Below, in pieces: positions 1-7,987 of a DNA stretch of 64,000 nucleotides; the first letter of the stretch is position 1, and each line of letters begins with the position of its first letter. The stretch spans positions 13,557 through 77,556 of the forward strand of contig JAJDTQ010000006.1 in NCBI GenBank assembly GCA_022827045.1, given 5' to 3'. The translations under genes and the position numbers were made by a program. The DNA is from Candidatus Binatia bacterium (GTDB lineage Bacteria > Desulfobacterota_B > Binatia > UBA9968 > JAJDTQ01). The notes under the pieces were generated by a model, which was not told where the DNA came from, did not search any database, and was given only the letters and a program-made list of their open reading frames with translations.

Positions 1-558
1 CTCGCGGTTGTAGAAGCGGCACTGCTCCACCAGCCAGTCGTAGCCCTTGTCGGTGACCCAGGACGTGATGGCCGGGTTGGGGTTGACGTCCTCCCGGAGC
101 ACGTTTCCCAGCGGGTCGGTATTGACCAGCCGCTTGGCGTCGCGTCCGTCCACCGTGATGAGGGTGTGGGGCGCCAGGGGCTCGCCGTGGGAATCCACCC
201 AGAACCAGGGGAAGAAGATCTGGAAATTGTTGTGGCTGTCCAGGGTGCAGCGGATGTTGGTGATGCACGCGAGGTTGCGGTAGATGAACTCGGCGATGCG
301 CCGGTTGTCCTCGACGGCGCCCTGTCCGCTGCGGCCGCCGACGTACAGCGTGCCTTCGGGGTGGCAGAAATCGCGCTGCACGTCGATGAGGAGAAGGTCT
401 ACCCTCTTGGAGTCCGCCGCGGCCGGGGCGATCTCGAACTCCCGCCGGAAGCGGCCGGCTTCCTCGAAGACCGCCATGCGGTCCGGCGTGTAGGAGAAGT
501 CCGCGGCGTTGTCCCGGCTGTAGCACCCGGGTAAAGGACCTGTTTCGCCGACGGTCAT
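1..558 (-). CDS. Cysteine hydrolase, isochorismatase/nicotinamidase fold (3' end outside window)
   Basis: The first 186 codons of a cysteine hydrolase are visible; the gene runs off the left edge without a stop. Reading from ATG at 558, the first core strand is VDLLLIDVQRDF (residues 53-64), in which Asp59 is the expected catalytic acid. A GTLYVGG loop follows, then TLDSHNNFQIFF (105-116), which matches the position of the T-x-D-x-H segment of nicotinamidases. The first 50 residues extend beyond the usual family start. The substrate is unknown: nicotinamide and other small amides or vinyl ethers are all hydrolysed by this fold. The gene diverges from prmA, leaving about 90 bases between the two starts, with no strong ribosome binding site in front of this ATG. 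Confidence 0.8.
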   Translation of the reverse strand, partial: MTVGETGPLPGCYSRDNAADFSYTPDRMAVFEEAGRFRREFEIAPAAADSKRVDLLLIDVQRDFCHPEGTLYVGGRSGQGAVEDNRRIAEFIYRNLACITNIRCTLDSHNNFQIFFPWFWVDSHGEPLAPHTLITVDGRDAKRLVNTDPLGNVLREDVNPNPAITSWVTDKGYDWLVEQCRFYNRE

Positions 559-648
559 GAGCCCATTCTATCAGCGCGCCGAACGCAAGCAACAAGGAAA
601 TGCGAGCCTCCTTCCCCCGGCCGCCGGGCCTGTGACATAAAGGGAGGC

Positions 649-1506
649 ATGTCTCACGGCTGGCTCGAGCTTTCCGTCCAGGCTCAAGGTCCGGTGCAGG
701 ACACGATATCCAGTTTCCTGGTCGAGCAAGGCTCCACGGGTGTCGTCTGCGGCGACCGCTTCCTGCGCGCGTTCTTTCCCGGTACGGTCGACGACACGGT
801 CCTGAAGCCCGCCGTCCGCCGCTATCTGCGCGGGCTTCGGGACATCTTTCCCGAGTGTGTGTTGGGCCGCTCGCGCTGGCGGGCGATCGCGGACAAGAAC
901 TGGCACGACGCCTGGCGCGCCCACTTCAGGCCGCAACGGATCGGCCGGCGTTTCCTGGTGGCGCCGCCCTGGGTACATCCGAAGGAAAGCCGCCGCCACG
1001 TGGTCCGTATCGAGCCCGCTATGGCCTTCGGTACCGGCACCCACGATACTACCCGCTGCTGCCTCGAGTTCATCGACGAGCTTTGCGCCGAGACGGTGCC
1101 TCGGAAAGCCCTGGACGTGGGCACGGGTTCCGGCGTCCTCGCCATCGGCATGGCCCGTCTGGGCGTGCGCGAAGTGTTGGCGCTGGACAACGACCCCGTG
1201 GCGTTGGACGCGGCTCGGGCGAACCTCCAGCTCAACGGCATCGACGGCGCGGTGACGTTGAGTGAGACCAGTGTGGGCCGGCTGCGGCGCCGCTTTCCGC
1301 TGGTGGTGGCCAACATCATCCTGGAGACGTTGCTGGAGATGGCCGGCCCGTTGACCCGATGCGTTGGCGCAGGCGGCTCGCTGATCCTGTCCGGGCTGCT
1401 CCACGACCACGTCCCACCGGTCAGGCAGCGTTTTCCTGGTTTCCGCCTGGTGCGGCGCAAGGACAGCAAGGAGTGGAGCACGTTGCTGCTCCGGAAGGCG
1501 CCATGA
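649..1506 (+). CDS. prmA: Ribosomal protein L11 methyltransferase PrmA
   Basis: SAM-dependent methyltransferase that trimethylates ribosomal protein L11 in the cytoplasm. The 285-residue length is normal for PrmA. The N-terminal part (WLELSVQAQGP...) is the substrate-recognition domain; the class I methyltransferase core shows ALDVGTGSGVLAIG (about 154-167, SAM loop), LALDNDPVALDAA (acidic ribose contact) and VVANIILETL (about 222), the PrmA form of motif IV. The ATG at 649 is preceded by AGGGAGG ending only two bases before it, an unusually short spacing, but the family alignment supports this start. The gene overlaps rsmE by four bases (ATGA), so the two are translationally coupled rRNA/ribosome modification genes. 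Confidence 0.95.
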   Translation: MSHGWLELSVQAQGPVQDTISSFLVEQGSTGVVCGDRFLRAFFPGTVDDTVLKPAVRRYLRGLRDIFPECVLGRSRWRAIADKNWHDAWRAHFRPQRIGRRFLVAPPWVHPKESRRHVVRIEPAMAFGTGTHDTTRCCLEFIDELCAETVPRKALDVGTGSGVLAIGMARLGVREVLALDNDPVALDAARANLQLNGIDGAVTLSETSVGRLRRRFPLVVANIILETLLEMAGPLTRCVGAGGSLILSGLLHDHVPPVRQRFPGFRLVRRKDSKEWSTLLLRKAP

Positions 1507-2249
1507 GCCTTCCGCGCTTCCTCGTTTTGCCGGACGCCGTGCGCGACGGCGCCGCCACGGTGAAGGGCGAGGAAGTGGCCCACATGCGCAAGGTCCTGCG
1601 CCTGAAGCCGGGCGCGCGGGTGCTGCTGTGGGACGGCGCCGGGACCGAGCACGAGGCCTTGATCCGCGCCTATGAAGGTGGAGTTGCGACCATGACCGTG
1701 GTACGGTCCTACCACCCCGAGCGGGAGTCGCCGCTGGCGGTCACCCTGGCCCAGGCCGTGGGAAAAGGCGACAAGATGGACTGGATCGTCGAGAAGTCCA
1801 CGGAACTGGGGGTGGCCTGCGTGGCGCCGTTCTTCTCGTCGCATACCGTGCCGCGGTACGACGGCGACAAGGGCGGGAGGCGCCGCGAGCGCTGGGCGAA
1901 GATCGCCGCCGCCGCTGCCAGGCAATCCGGGCGGACCCGGATCCCCGAGATTCGCGACCCGGACCGTTTCGACGCGGTGCTCGCACGGGACTGGCAGTGC
2001 GACGCCAGGCTGCTGTTTTGGGAAGGCCCTTCGGGCCGGGGGCTCGCCTCCCTCAGGAAGGAGCACGGCGGTTTGCGCTCCGTGCTCGTGATGGTGGGGC
2101 CGGAAGGGGGCTTCAGCGAGGACGAGGCGTCGCGGGCCGCTGCCCACGGATTCCACACGGTCGGTCTGGGCAGGCGCATCCTGCGCACCGAGACCGCGGC
2201 CGTGGCGGCCGTCTGCGCCGTTCAGTTGCTGTGGGGCGACTTGGGGTGA
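1503..2249 (+). CDS. rsmE: 16S rRNA (uracil-1498-N3)-methyltransferase RsmE
   Basis: SPOUT-class methyltransferase that methylates N3 of U1498 in 16S rRNA. The start is ATG 1503, overlapping the prmA stop as ATGA and giving 248 residues, normal for the family. The N-terminal PUA-like part contains EEVAHMRKVLRLKPG; the C-terminal knot shows AVGKGDKMDWIVEKSTELGV, MVGPEGGFSEDE and LGRRILRTETA, the strongest RsmE signatures. A longer in-frame reading from 1359 would lie inside prmA and is not supported. The adjacent prmA-rsmE order is common in bacteria. Confidence 0.95.
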   Translation: MSLPRFLVLPDAVRDGAATVKGEEVAHMRKVLRLKPGARVLLWDGAGTEHEALIRAYEGGVATMTVVRSYHPERESPLAVTLAQAVGKGDKMDWIVEKSTELGVACVAPFFSSHTVPRYDGDKGGRRRERWAKIAAAAARQSGRTRIPEIRDPDRFDAVLARDWQCDARLLFWEGPSGRGLASLRKEHGGLRSVLVMVGPEGGFSEDEASRAAAHGFHTVGLGRRILRTETAAVAAVCAVQLLWGDLG

Positions 2250-2289
2250 GGACGCGCCGGACAACATTGCCGAGAACGGGAGGTTCGTC

Positions 2290-2484
2290 ATGGACAAGCA
2301 CACCGAGGAAACGCTGAACCGGATGCTGCGGCGGGCAGGCCTCAAGATGGCCAAGAGCGACCGGGCGCGCTTCATCCCGATGCTGGAAACCTACATGGAG
2401 AGCTTGGAGAAACTGCATTCCATCAACTTGGCCGGCGAGCAGGTCGGCGGGGTCTTCCGGCCCGAGACCGACGAGGACCGGTAG
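2290..2484 (+). CDS. Small GatC/AtzG-like amidase partner protein
   Basis: A 64-residue protein starting at ATG 2290 behind GGGAGG (2278-2283). The pattern of a helical region (MLETYMESLEKLHSIN) followed by a short linker and a terminal FRPE-like motif (GVFRPETDED) is that of GatC and of the AtzG-type small proteins that pair with amidases. GatC wraps around GatA in the Glu-tRNA(Gln)/Asp-tRNA(Asn) amidotransferase; AtzG binds the amidase AtzE. An amidase starts 32 bases downstream, and no gatB is present in the window, so a partner of that amidase is more likely than a true tRNA amidotransferase subunit. The assignment rests on pattern and context, not on a search. Confidence 0.6.
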   Translation: MDKHTEETLNRMLRRAGLKMAKSDRARFIPMLETYMESLEKLHSINLAGEQVGGVFRPETDEDR

Positions 2485-2516
2485 GGGCGGCGGTTCGGGA
2501 ACAGCGAGGACCGGAC

Positions 2517-3890
2517 ATGTCGGATTTGTGTTTTTCCAGTATCGACAGCATGGCGCCGCGCTTGCAGAAGGGCGAGGTCTCTCCGGTTGAGCTGACGCAG
2601 GCCTACCTCGATCGCATCCACGCCCTGGACGGGGACCTGCGCGCCTACGTGAATCTCGTGGAGGAAAGCGCCCTGGAGGAGGCCCGGACGGCGGAGCAGG
2701 AAATCCGGAATGGCCGCTACCGGGGCCCGCTCCACGGTATTCCCGTCGCGGTGAAGGATCAATACGACGTCGCGGGCGCGCCCTCGATGGTGCGCATTCC
2801 GCAGCCCGCTGGTCCGGGGGAGGACTGCGAGGCCGTGCGCCGCCTGCGCGGGGCCGGGGCGGTGATGCTCGGCAAGCTCAACATGAGCGGGCTTCCCGGC
2901 GGCGTCAAGGGCGCCCGCAATCCGTGGAATCTCGACCACGTGCCCGGCGGCTCCAGCACGGGCTCCGGCGCCGGCATCGCCGCCGGCCTGTGCATGGGCT
3001 CCATGGGTGAGGACACCGCGGGATCCATCCGGAACCCCGCGTCCTACTGCGGCATATCCGGCTTGAAGCCCACCTACGGACGGATCAGCCGAGCCGGCTT
3101 GGCGCCGCTGGGCTGGTCGCTGGACACCGCGGGCCCCATGACCCGCGTGGTGGAAGACCTCGCGCACATGCTGCAGGTCCTGGCCGGGTTCGATTCCAGG
3201 GACCCCACTTGCAGTCAAATGGAGGTCTCAGACTACTCCGCGGATCTGAAGGCCGGGGTCTCGGGCATGGTCATCGGCGTGCCGCGGGACTATTTCGGTC
3301 TCATCGAAACCGACTCCGAGGTGCTGGAGCTCCTGGACCAGGCGCTGGCGGCGTTCGAGTCCCTGGGCGCCAAGGTCCGGGACGTGACGGTGCCGAGCAT
3401 GGAATACGCCACCATCGCCAACGGGCTGCTCTACTCCTGCGAGTTTTACAACATCTGCCGGGCCGACATGGACGCGGCCATGGCCGGGGAAGCTTCGGAG
3501 TCCCGCCGGGCGCGGCTGTTCATCGGCGCGGTGTCTACCAGCGGAGACTACATCCAGGCCCAGCGGATGCGGAGCCGCCTCAGGCGGGAGTTCAACGAGG
3601 TGTTCCGCGACGTCCACGTCATGGCCCTGCCCACCAATCCCACGGCGGCGCCGCTGGCCTCGGAGCTGGACGGCCTGGACGCCGTGAACAAGATGCTGCG
3701 CCCGGACTACCCCTCGCCGGCCAACCTCGCCGGCGTCCCCGCGCTGGCCATCCCCTCCGGCTTCAACTCCAAGGGGCTGCCGGTGGGCATGCAGTTCTGG
3801 GGCAAGGCCTTCGCTGAGTCCACGCTGCTGCGGGTGGGTTACGCCTACCAGCAGCACGCCCGCTGGTTCGAGCGCCGGCCGCCGATGTAG
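2517..3890 (+). CDS. Amidase signature family hydrolase (copy 1)
   Basis: A 457-residue amidase-signature enzyme, probably cytoplasmic, hydrolysing an unknown amide. The Ser-cisSer-Lys triad is intact: Lys in PVAVKDQYDV, the cis-Ser in GGSSTGSGAG and the nucleophilic Ser in DTAGSIRNPASYCG, followed by the usual GLKPTYGRIS. It begins at ATG 2517 with a GCGAGGA ribosome site and follows the GatC/AtzG-like gene. Downstream lies an amidohydrolase, and the same amidase-amidohydrolase pair recurs from 5191, so this looks like a duplicated catabolic cassette. It could be called GatA by similarity searches, but without gatB that role is doubtful. Confidence 0.9.
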   Translation: MSDLCFSSIDSMAPRLQKGEVSPVELTQAYLDRIHALDGDLRAYVNLVEESALEEARTAEQEIRNGRYRGPLHGIPVAVKDQYDVAGAPSMVRIPQPAGPGEDCEAVRRLRGAGAVMLGKLNMSGLPGGVKGARNPWNLDHVPGGSSTGSGAGIAAGLCMGSMGEDTAGSIRNPASYCGISGLKPTYGRISRAGLAPLGWSLDTAGPMTRVVEDLAHMLQVLAGFDSRDPTCSQMEVSDYSADLKAGVSGMVIGVPRDYFGLIETDSEVLELLDQALAAFESLGAKVRDVTVPSMEYATIANGLLYSCEFYNICRADMDAAMAGEASESRRARLFIGAVSTSGDYIQAQRMRSRLRREFNEVFRDVHVMALPTNPTAAPLASELDGLDAVNKMLRPDYPSPANLAGVPALAIPSGFNSKGLPVGMQFWGKAFAESTLLRVGYAYQQHARWFERRPPM

Positions 3891-3950
3891 GGGCGGGTTT
3901 CAAATCCGCGCGCCCGCGGGCAGGCAATGGACGGAAGAAAGGAAAGCGCC

Positions 3951-5015
3951 ATGCTCACCATCGACGCCGATGCCCACGTGCTGGAGAATCCGCACACCTG
4001 GGACTTCCTGGAAGAGTCGGAAGAGGGTTTCCGGCCCGAGGTCGTCGTGTCGGGGCGGCAGTACACCAAGGCCGAGATGCGCGACAAGTGGGACCGGATG
4101 CCCAAGCGGGGGGCGGAGTACTGGTTCGTGGACGGCCGGCTACAGCCCAAGAACCACAACGTCGGGCTGGACACCACGCCGGAAACGCGGGAGATGCGCG
4201 ACGTGGAGGCGCGGCTCCGGCACATGGACGAGCTGGAGGTGGACGTCCAGGTGCTCTACCCGACCCTGTTCCTCCGTCCGGTGACCATGAATCCGGCGGT
4301 GGAGCTGGCGCTTTGCCGGAGCTACAACCGTTGGCTGGCAGGGCTCTGCGAGGGCACCAAGGGGCGTTTGCGGTGGATCGCGCTGCTGCCGTTCCTGACC
4401 ATGGACAAGGCCCTGGCGGAGTTGGCCTCTGCCAGAGACGCGGGCGCTTGCGGCTTCATGATGCGCGGGCTGGAAGGCGATAAGCAGCTCACCGACCCGT
4501 ACTTCTTTCCGCTGTACGAGGAGGCCGCGAGGCTCGACCTGCCGGCGTGCGTTCACTCGGGCATCGCCAGCTTCACCTACCAGGACATGTTTCCGGCGGC
4601 GGCCGGTTTCCGCCGCTTCAAGCTGGCGGTGGTGGGGGACTTCCATTCGCTGATCATGGAGGGCATCCCGGCGAAGTTCCCGGGCCTCAAGTTCGGCTTC
4701 ATCGAGGTCAGCGCCCAGTGGTTGCCGTACGTGATCCATGATCTCAAGCGGCTCGCCGAGCGGCAGGGAATGGAGTTTCCGGACGACGTGCTGCGGGAGA
4801 ACCGGGTGTGGGTGGCCTGTCAGACGGACGACGATCTTGCCACCATCCTGCGGTACGGCGGCGAGGACAACCTGGTCATCGGCACCGACTACGGCCACGC
4901 CGACCGCTCCGCCGAGATCGAGGCCCTGCGCGTGCTCAGGAACAAGGGCGAGGTGGCGCCCCACATCATCGACAAGATCCTGGGGCAGAACGCCAAGAAT
5001 CTCTACGGTCTTTAG
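3951..5015 (+). CDS. Amidohydrolase-2 family metal-dependent hydrolase (copy 1)
   Basis: A 354-residue TIM-barrel protein of the amidohydrolase-2 group, which includes ACMSD-like decarboxylases and hydrolases. The start at 3951 is preferred over an upstream in-frame ATG at 3927 because GAAAGGAAA lies about eight bases before it and the protein then begins MLTIDADAHVLE. Metal-site candidates are Asp/His in DADAH, His in CVHSG (about residue 197) and Asp in VIGTDYGHAD (about residue 310). The first His of the usual HxH is Asp here. It follows amidase copy 1 by 60 bases. Substrate and exact reaction (hydrolysis or decarboxylation) are not determinable. Confidence 0.85.
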   Translation: MLTIDADAHVLENPHTWDFLEESEEGFRPEVVVSGRQYTKAEMRDKWDRMPKRGAEYWFVDGRLQPKNHNVGLDTTPETREMRDVEARLRHMDELEVDVQVLYPTLFLRPVTMNPAVELALCRSYNRWLAGLCEGTKGRLRWIALLPFLTMDKALAELASARDAGACGFMMRGLEGDKQLTDPYFFPLYEEAARLDLPACVHSGIASFTYQDMFPAAAGFRRFKLAVVGDFHSLIMEGIPAKFPGLKFGFIEVSAQWLPYVIHDLKRLAERQGMEFPDDVLRENRVWVACQTDDDLATILRYGGEDNLVIGTDYGHADRSAEIEALRVLRNKGEVAPHIIDKILGQNAKNLYGL

Positions 5016-5020
5016 ACGGC

Positions 5021-5164
5021 GTCCTTCGACTTCGCTTCGCTACGCTCAGGACGAACGGTGTTGACACTCCTGTTTTCCAGTCTTCCAGAGGACGTTTCTG
5101 TTTCCGTTCGTCCTGAGCACTTCGACAAGCTCAGGACAGGCTTCGCGAAGCGAAGTCGAAGGAC
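5021..5164. repeat. Dispersed repeat family A, inverted pair
   Basis: The gap between the amidohydrolase and the second amidase holds two arms of one dispersed repeat. The left arm (5021-5057) begins GTCCTTCGACTTCGCTTCGC; the right arm (5105-5164) is its reverse complement with an internal insertion around 5118-5142. Related copies lie at 10468-10568 (also an inverted pair) and 21546-21584 (single). The arms could form a long hairpin in RNA. No gene is visible here. Confidence 0.85.
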
Positions 5165-5190
5165 GCCATTCTGCACCGGAGGTACTCCAA

Positions 5191-6633
5191 ATGGTCGAGA
5201 AGGACCTTGCGAACCTGACCATCAGTGAAGTGGCCCCGAAGATCCGCGCCGGCCAAGTATCGCCGGTGGAGTTGACGAAGCTCCACCTGGAGCGGATCGA
5301 ACGGTTGAACCCGCTCCTGAGCGCGTTTCTCACGCCAACTCCCGAGAGCGCGCTGGAGGAGGCGGCCACGGCGGAGAAGGAGATCAAGGCCGGAGACTAC
5401 CGCGGCCCGCTCCACGGCATTCCCGTTTCCATCAAGGACAACCTCGCCACCCGCGGGGTGCGCACCACCGCCGGGGCCAAGGCGCTGTCGGACAATATGC
5501 CGGACTTCGACGCTACGGTGGTGACCCGGCTGCGGGAGGCCGGCGCGATAAGCCTTGGCAAGACCAACATGCACGAGTGGGCCAAGGGCAGCCACGGCAT
5601 CAACCCGTTCTACGGCACCCCCTGCAACCCCTGGGACCGAAACCGGATTCCCGGCGGCTCCAGCAGCGGCTCGGCGGTGGCGGTGGCGGCGGGCATGTGC
5701 ATGGCCACCGTCGGCACCGACGCCGCGGGCTCGGTCAGGAATCCCGCCTCGCTGTGCGGCATCGTCGGCCTGAAGCCCACCTACGGCCGCATCAGCGTGT
5801 TCGGCGGCGTGCCGGGGACCGGCGGCTATTCCACCAACCACTTCGGGCCCCTGACCCGCTCGGTGGCCGACTGCGCGGCGATGATGCAGGTCATCGCCGG
5901 GCACGACCCCCAGGACCCGCTCAGCTCGCGCGAGCCGGTGCCGGACTACACGGCGGCGCTGGGCTTGTCCGTGGAGGGCATGCGCGCGGGCATCGTCAAG
6001 GGATATTTCGAAAGGTTCGCCTCGAAGGAGGTCATGCAGGCCTTCTCCGGCGCCCTGGACCTTCTCCGTTCCCTGGGGATGACGGTGGAGGAAGTCACCG
6101 TTCCCCACATGGACCTGGTCCCCGCCGTGCAGCTCTGCGCCAGCCGGGTGGAGAGCACCGCCGACGCCGAGTACTACCTGCGGAACCACGCCCGGGACTA
6201 CAGCCCGAGCATGCTGTCCACGCAGATCCAGGCGCTGACGGTATCCGGAGGGATGTACAACCAGTCCCAGCGCATCCGCCGGCTCATTTGCGACGGCTTC
6301 GACGAGGCGCTGGACCGCGTGGATGTCATCGTGTCGCCCACCGCGCCGGTGCCGGCGATAACCATCGACGAGTCCATGAGCAGCTACGTCACCGTGGACG
6401 GCCGCAAGCAGGCGCTCCAGGGTCGCGACGGGAATTACCTGACACTGTGCACCATCCCCCATAACGTCAGCGGGCTGCCGTCGCTGAGCATCAACTGCGG
6501 TTTCTCGAAGGACGGTGTGCCCATCGGAATGCAGATCGCGGGAGGCGCTTTTCGCGAGGACACCGTGCTCACGGTGGCCCATGCCTATGAACAGGCGTCG
6601 CCGTGGGCGGGAAGAGCACCGGACCTGCCGTAA
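5191..6633 (+). CDS. Amidase signature family hydrolase (copy 2)
   Basis: A 480-residue amidase-signature enzyme, starting at ATG 5191 with CGGAGGT at 5177-5183. The catalytic set is complete: Lys in PVSIKDNLAT, GGSSSGSAVAVAAG with the cis-Ser, and the nucleophile in DAAGSVRNPASLCG, followed by GLKPTYGRIS. It is clearly related to copy 1 at 2517 but not a recent duplicate, since the C-terminal halves differ widely. It pairs with the amidohydrolase that follows 84 bases later. No small GatC/AtzG-like gene precedes this copy. Substrate unknown. Confidence 0.92.
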   Translation: MVEKDLANLTISEVAPKIRAGQVSPVELTKLHLERIERLNPLLSAFLTPTPESALEEAATAEKEIKAGDYRGPLHGIPVSIKDNLATRGVRTTAGAKALSDNMPDFDATVVTRLREAGAISLGKTNMHEWAKGSHGINPFYGTPCNPWDRNRIPGGSSSGSAVAVAAGMCMATVGTDAAGSVRNPASLCGIVGLKPTYGRISVFGGVPGTGGYSTNHFGPLTRSVADCAAMMQVIAGHDPQDPLSSREPVPDYTAALGLSVEGMRAGIVKGYFERFASKEVMQAFSGALDLLRSLGMTVEEVTVPHMDLVPAVQLCASRVESTADAEYYLRNHARDYSPSMLSTQIQALTVSGGMYNQSQRIRRLICDGFDEALDRVDVIVSPTAPVPAITIDESMSSYVTVDGRKQALQGRDGNYLTLCTIPHNVSGLPSLSINCGFSKDGVPIGMQIAGGAFREDTVLTVAHAYEQASPWAGRAPDLP

Positions 6634-6658
6634 AACCTGCATACCGGCAGCGCTTTCG

Positions 6659-6692
6659 CCCTCTCCCCCTGGTAGAGGGTCGGGGTGAGGGC
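6659..6692. repeat. Dispersed repeat family B (CTCTCCC...GGGTGAGG)
   Basis: A short element reading CCTCTCCCCCTGGTAGAGGG followed by TCGGGGTGAGGG sits between the second amidase and amidohydrolase. Better conserved copies are at 7831-7865, 7919-7962 and 16511-16554. The core CCCTCTCCC/GGGAGAGGG is self-complementary. Confidence 0.7.
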
Positions 6693-6717
6693 ATCGAGCC
6701 CCAGAAAGGAGACAGAC

Positions 6718-7803
6718 ATGAACGGCTTCATCGACGCGGATACCCACATCGTCGAATCGGCGGACATCTGGGAGTACATGGACAAGGACATGTACGACCG
6801 CCGGCCGATCCTGCTCCAGGCTCCCACCGACACGGAGTACACGACCTCCAACGCCTTCTGGCTCATCGACGGGCAGATCTATCCCAAGTCGGTGGGCAAG
6901 GGCAGCGCCCGGCTCAGCACCCCGGCCGAGCAGGAACGGCAGTGGACCCGCCAGGACATCGACTTGGCGATCCGGCAGTTGACCGATCCGCGGGCCCGGG
7001 TGGAGGCGCTGGACGAGCGCGGCGCCGACGCCGAGGTGATCTACTCGACTCTCTGGGGCGTCCGTCTCACCGAGGACGTGGACCTGGACGTGGCGCTGTG
7101 CGCCGCCTACAACCGCTGGATGGGCGAGGTCTGGGCCCAGGGAGACAACCGGCTGCGCTGGACCGCGGTGTTCCCGCTGACCTCCATCGAGGAGTCCATC
7201 AAGCAGCTGCACTACGCCAAGGAGCACGGCGCGGTGGGCGTGAACATGCGCGGCATCGAGGGCGACCGCTCACTGGCCGAGCCTTACTTCTTTCCGCTCT
7301 ACGAGGAAGCAGCCCGCCTCGACTTCCCCATCTGCATCCACATCGGCGCGGGCTCGCCGGCCATCTCCAGCGTGTTCGACGTGCGCGTCAGCCATACGCT
7401 GCCCCACCTCCGCATGCTGCCGCTGATCGCCTTCCGCGACCTCGTGGCCAACCGGATCCCGCAGCAGTTTCCCGGCCTGCGGTTCGGCTACGTCGAGGCC
7501 AGCGCCTCCTGGGTGCCGTACCTGTTGCACCAGCTCCGGCGCACCAAGGCGAGCGACTCCCCGCTGGGGCCCGAGCTGTTCGAGGAGTGCCGCATGTGGG
7601 TGGTGTGCGAAGTGGACGAAGACCTGCCCATGCTGCTCAACTACATCCACGAAGACCACATCATGATCGGCTCGGACTACGGCCATCTCGACCAGTCCTT
7701 CGAGGACAACGTCGCCGCCAAGCTCCGGGCCCGCGACGACATCCCGCCGCGTGTGGTGGAGAAGATCCTCTACGACAACCCGAAGGCCTTCTACGCGATG
7801 TAG
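6718..7803 (+). CDS. Amidohydrolase-2 family metal-dependent hydrolase (copy 2)
   Basis: A 361-residue TIM-barrel amidohydrolase related to the one at 3951. The ATG at 6718 has AGAAAGGA about eight bases upstream and gives the family start MNGFIDADTHIVES. Both proteins share DAD-x-H at the N-terminus, the RGIEGD/RGLEGD loop, PYFFPLYEEAARLD, a His in the ICIHIG segment and the C-terminal IGSDYGHLDQS. Here too the first residue of the usual HxH is Asp. It completes the second amidase-amidohydrolase pair. The reaction is unknown; members of this group decarboxylate or hydrolyse carboxylated ring compounds. Confidence 0.85.
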   Translation: MNGFIDADTHIVESADIWEYMDKDMYDRRPILLQAPTDTEYTTSNAFWLIDGQIYPKSVGKGSARLSTPAEQERQWTRQDIDLAIRQLTDPRARVEALDERGADAEVIYSTLWGVRLTEDVDLDVALCAAYNRWMGEVWAQGDNRLRWTAVFPLTSIEESIKQLHYAKEHGAVGVNMRGIEGDRSLAEPYFFPLYEEAARLDFPICIHIGAGSPAISSVFDVRVSHTLPHLRMLPLIAFRDLVANRIPQQFPGLRFGYVEASASWVPYLLHQLRRTKASDSPLGPELFEECRMWVVCEVDEDLPMLLNYIHEDHIMIGSDYGHLDQSFEDNVAAKLRARDDIPPRVVEKILYDNPKAFYAM

Positions 7804-7830
7804 CGGCGCTTAGCGGCCACGCCCTCCGAC

Positions 7831-7963
7831 CCCCTCTCCCTTTGGGAGAGGGTTGGGGTGAGGGTGCCCGGAGCAAACAGGGGTGCCGGCACATGGGAGA
7901 GACCGTGCTGCCGGGCGCCCCTCACCCGGCCTTCGGCCACCCTCTCCCAGAGGGAGAGGGTTT
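7831..7963. repeat. Dispersed repeat family B, two opposed copies
   Basis: The gap between two convergent genes (7804-7987) carries one copy reading CCCCTCTCCCTTTGGGAGAG (7831-7865, ending in TTGGGGTGAGGG) and an opposite-orientation copy (7919-7962) with CCTCACCCGGCCTTCGGCCA then CCTCTCCCAGAGGGAGAGGG. Each core can fold into a short GC-rich hairpin, so the pair may also act as a bidirectional terminator. No gene is seen in this gap. Confidence 0.8.
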
Positions 7964-7987
7964 GTATTTGACTACTCAGGCAGATAC

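Noticed and set aside
2290..3890. Glu-tRNA(Gln) amidotransferase subunits gatC and gatA
   Set aside because: gatB is absent, a second similar amidase with no gatC follows, and the setting is catabolic, so the tRNA role is not supported here.
7831..7963. Possible CRISPR-like repeated units
   Set aside because: Only two opposed copies with no regular spacers and no cas genes; they are dispersed palindromic repeats.
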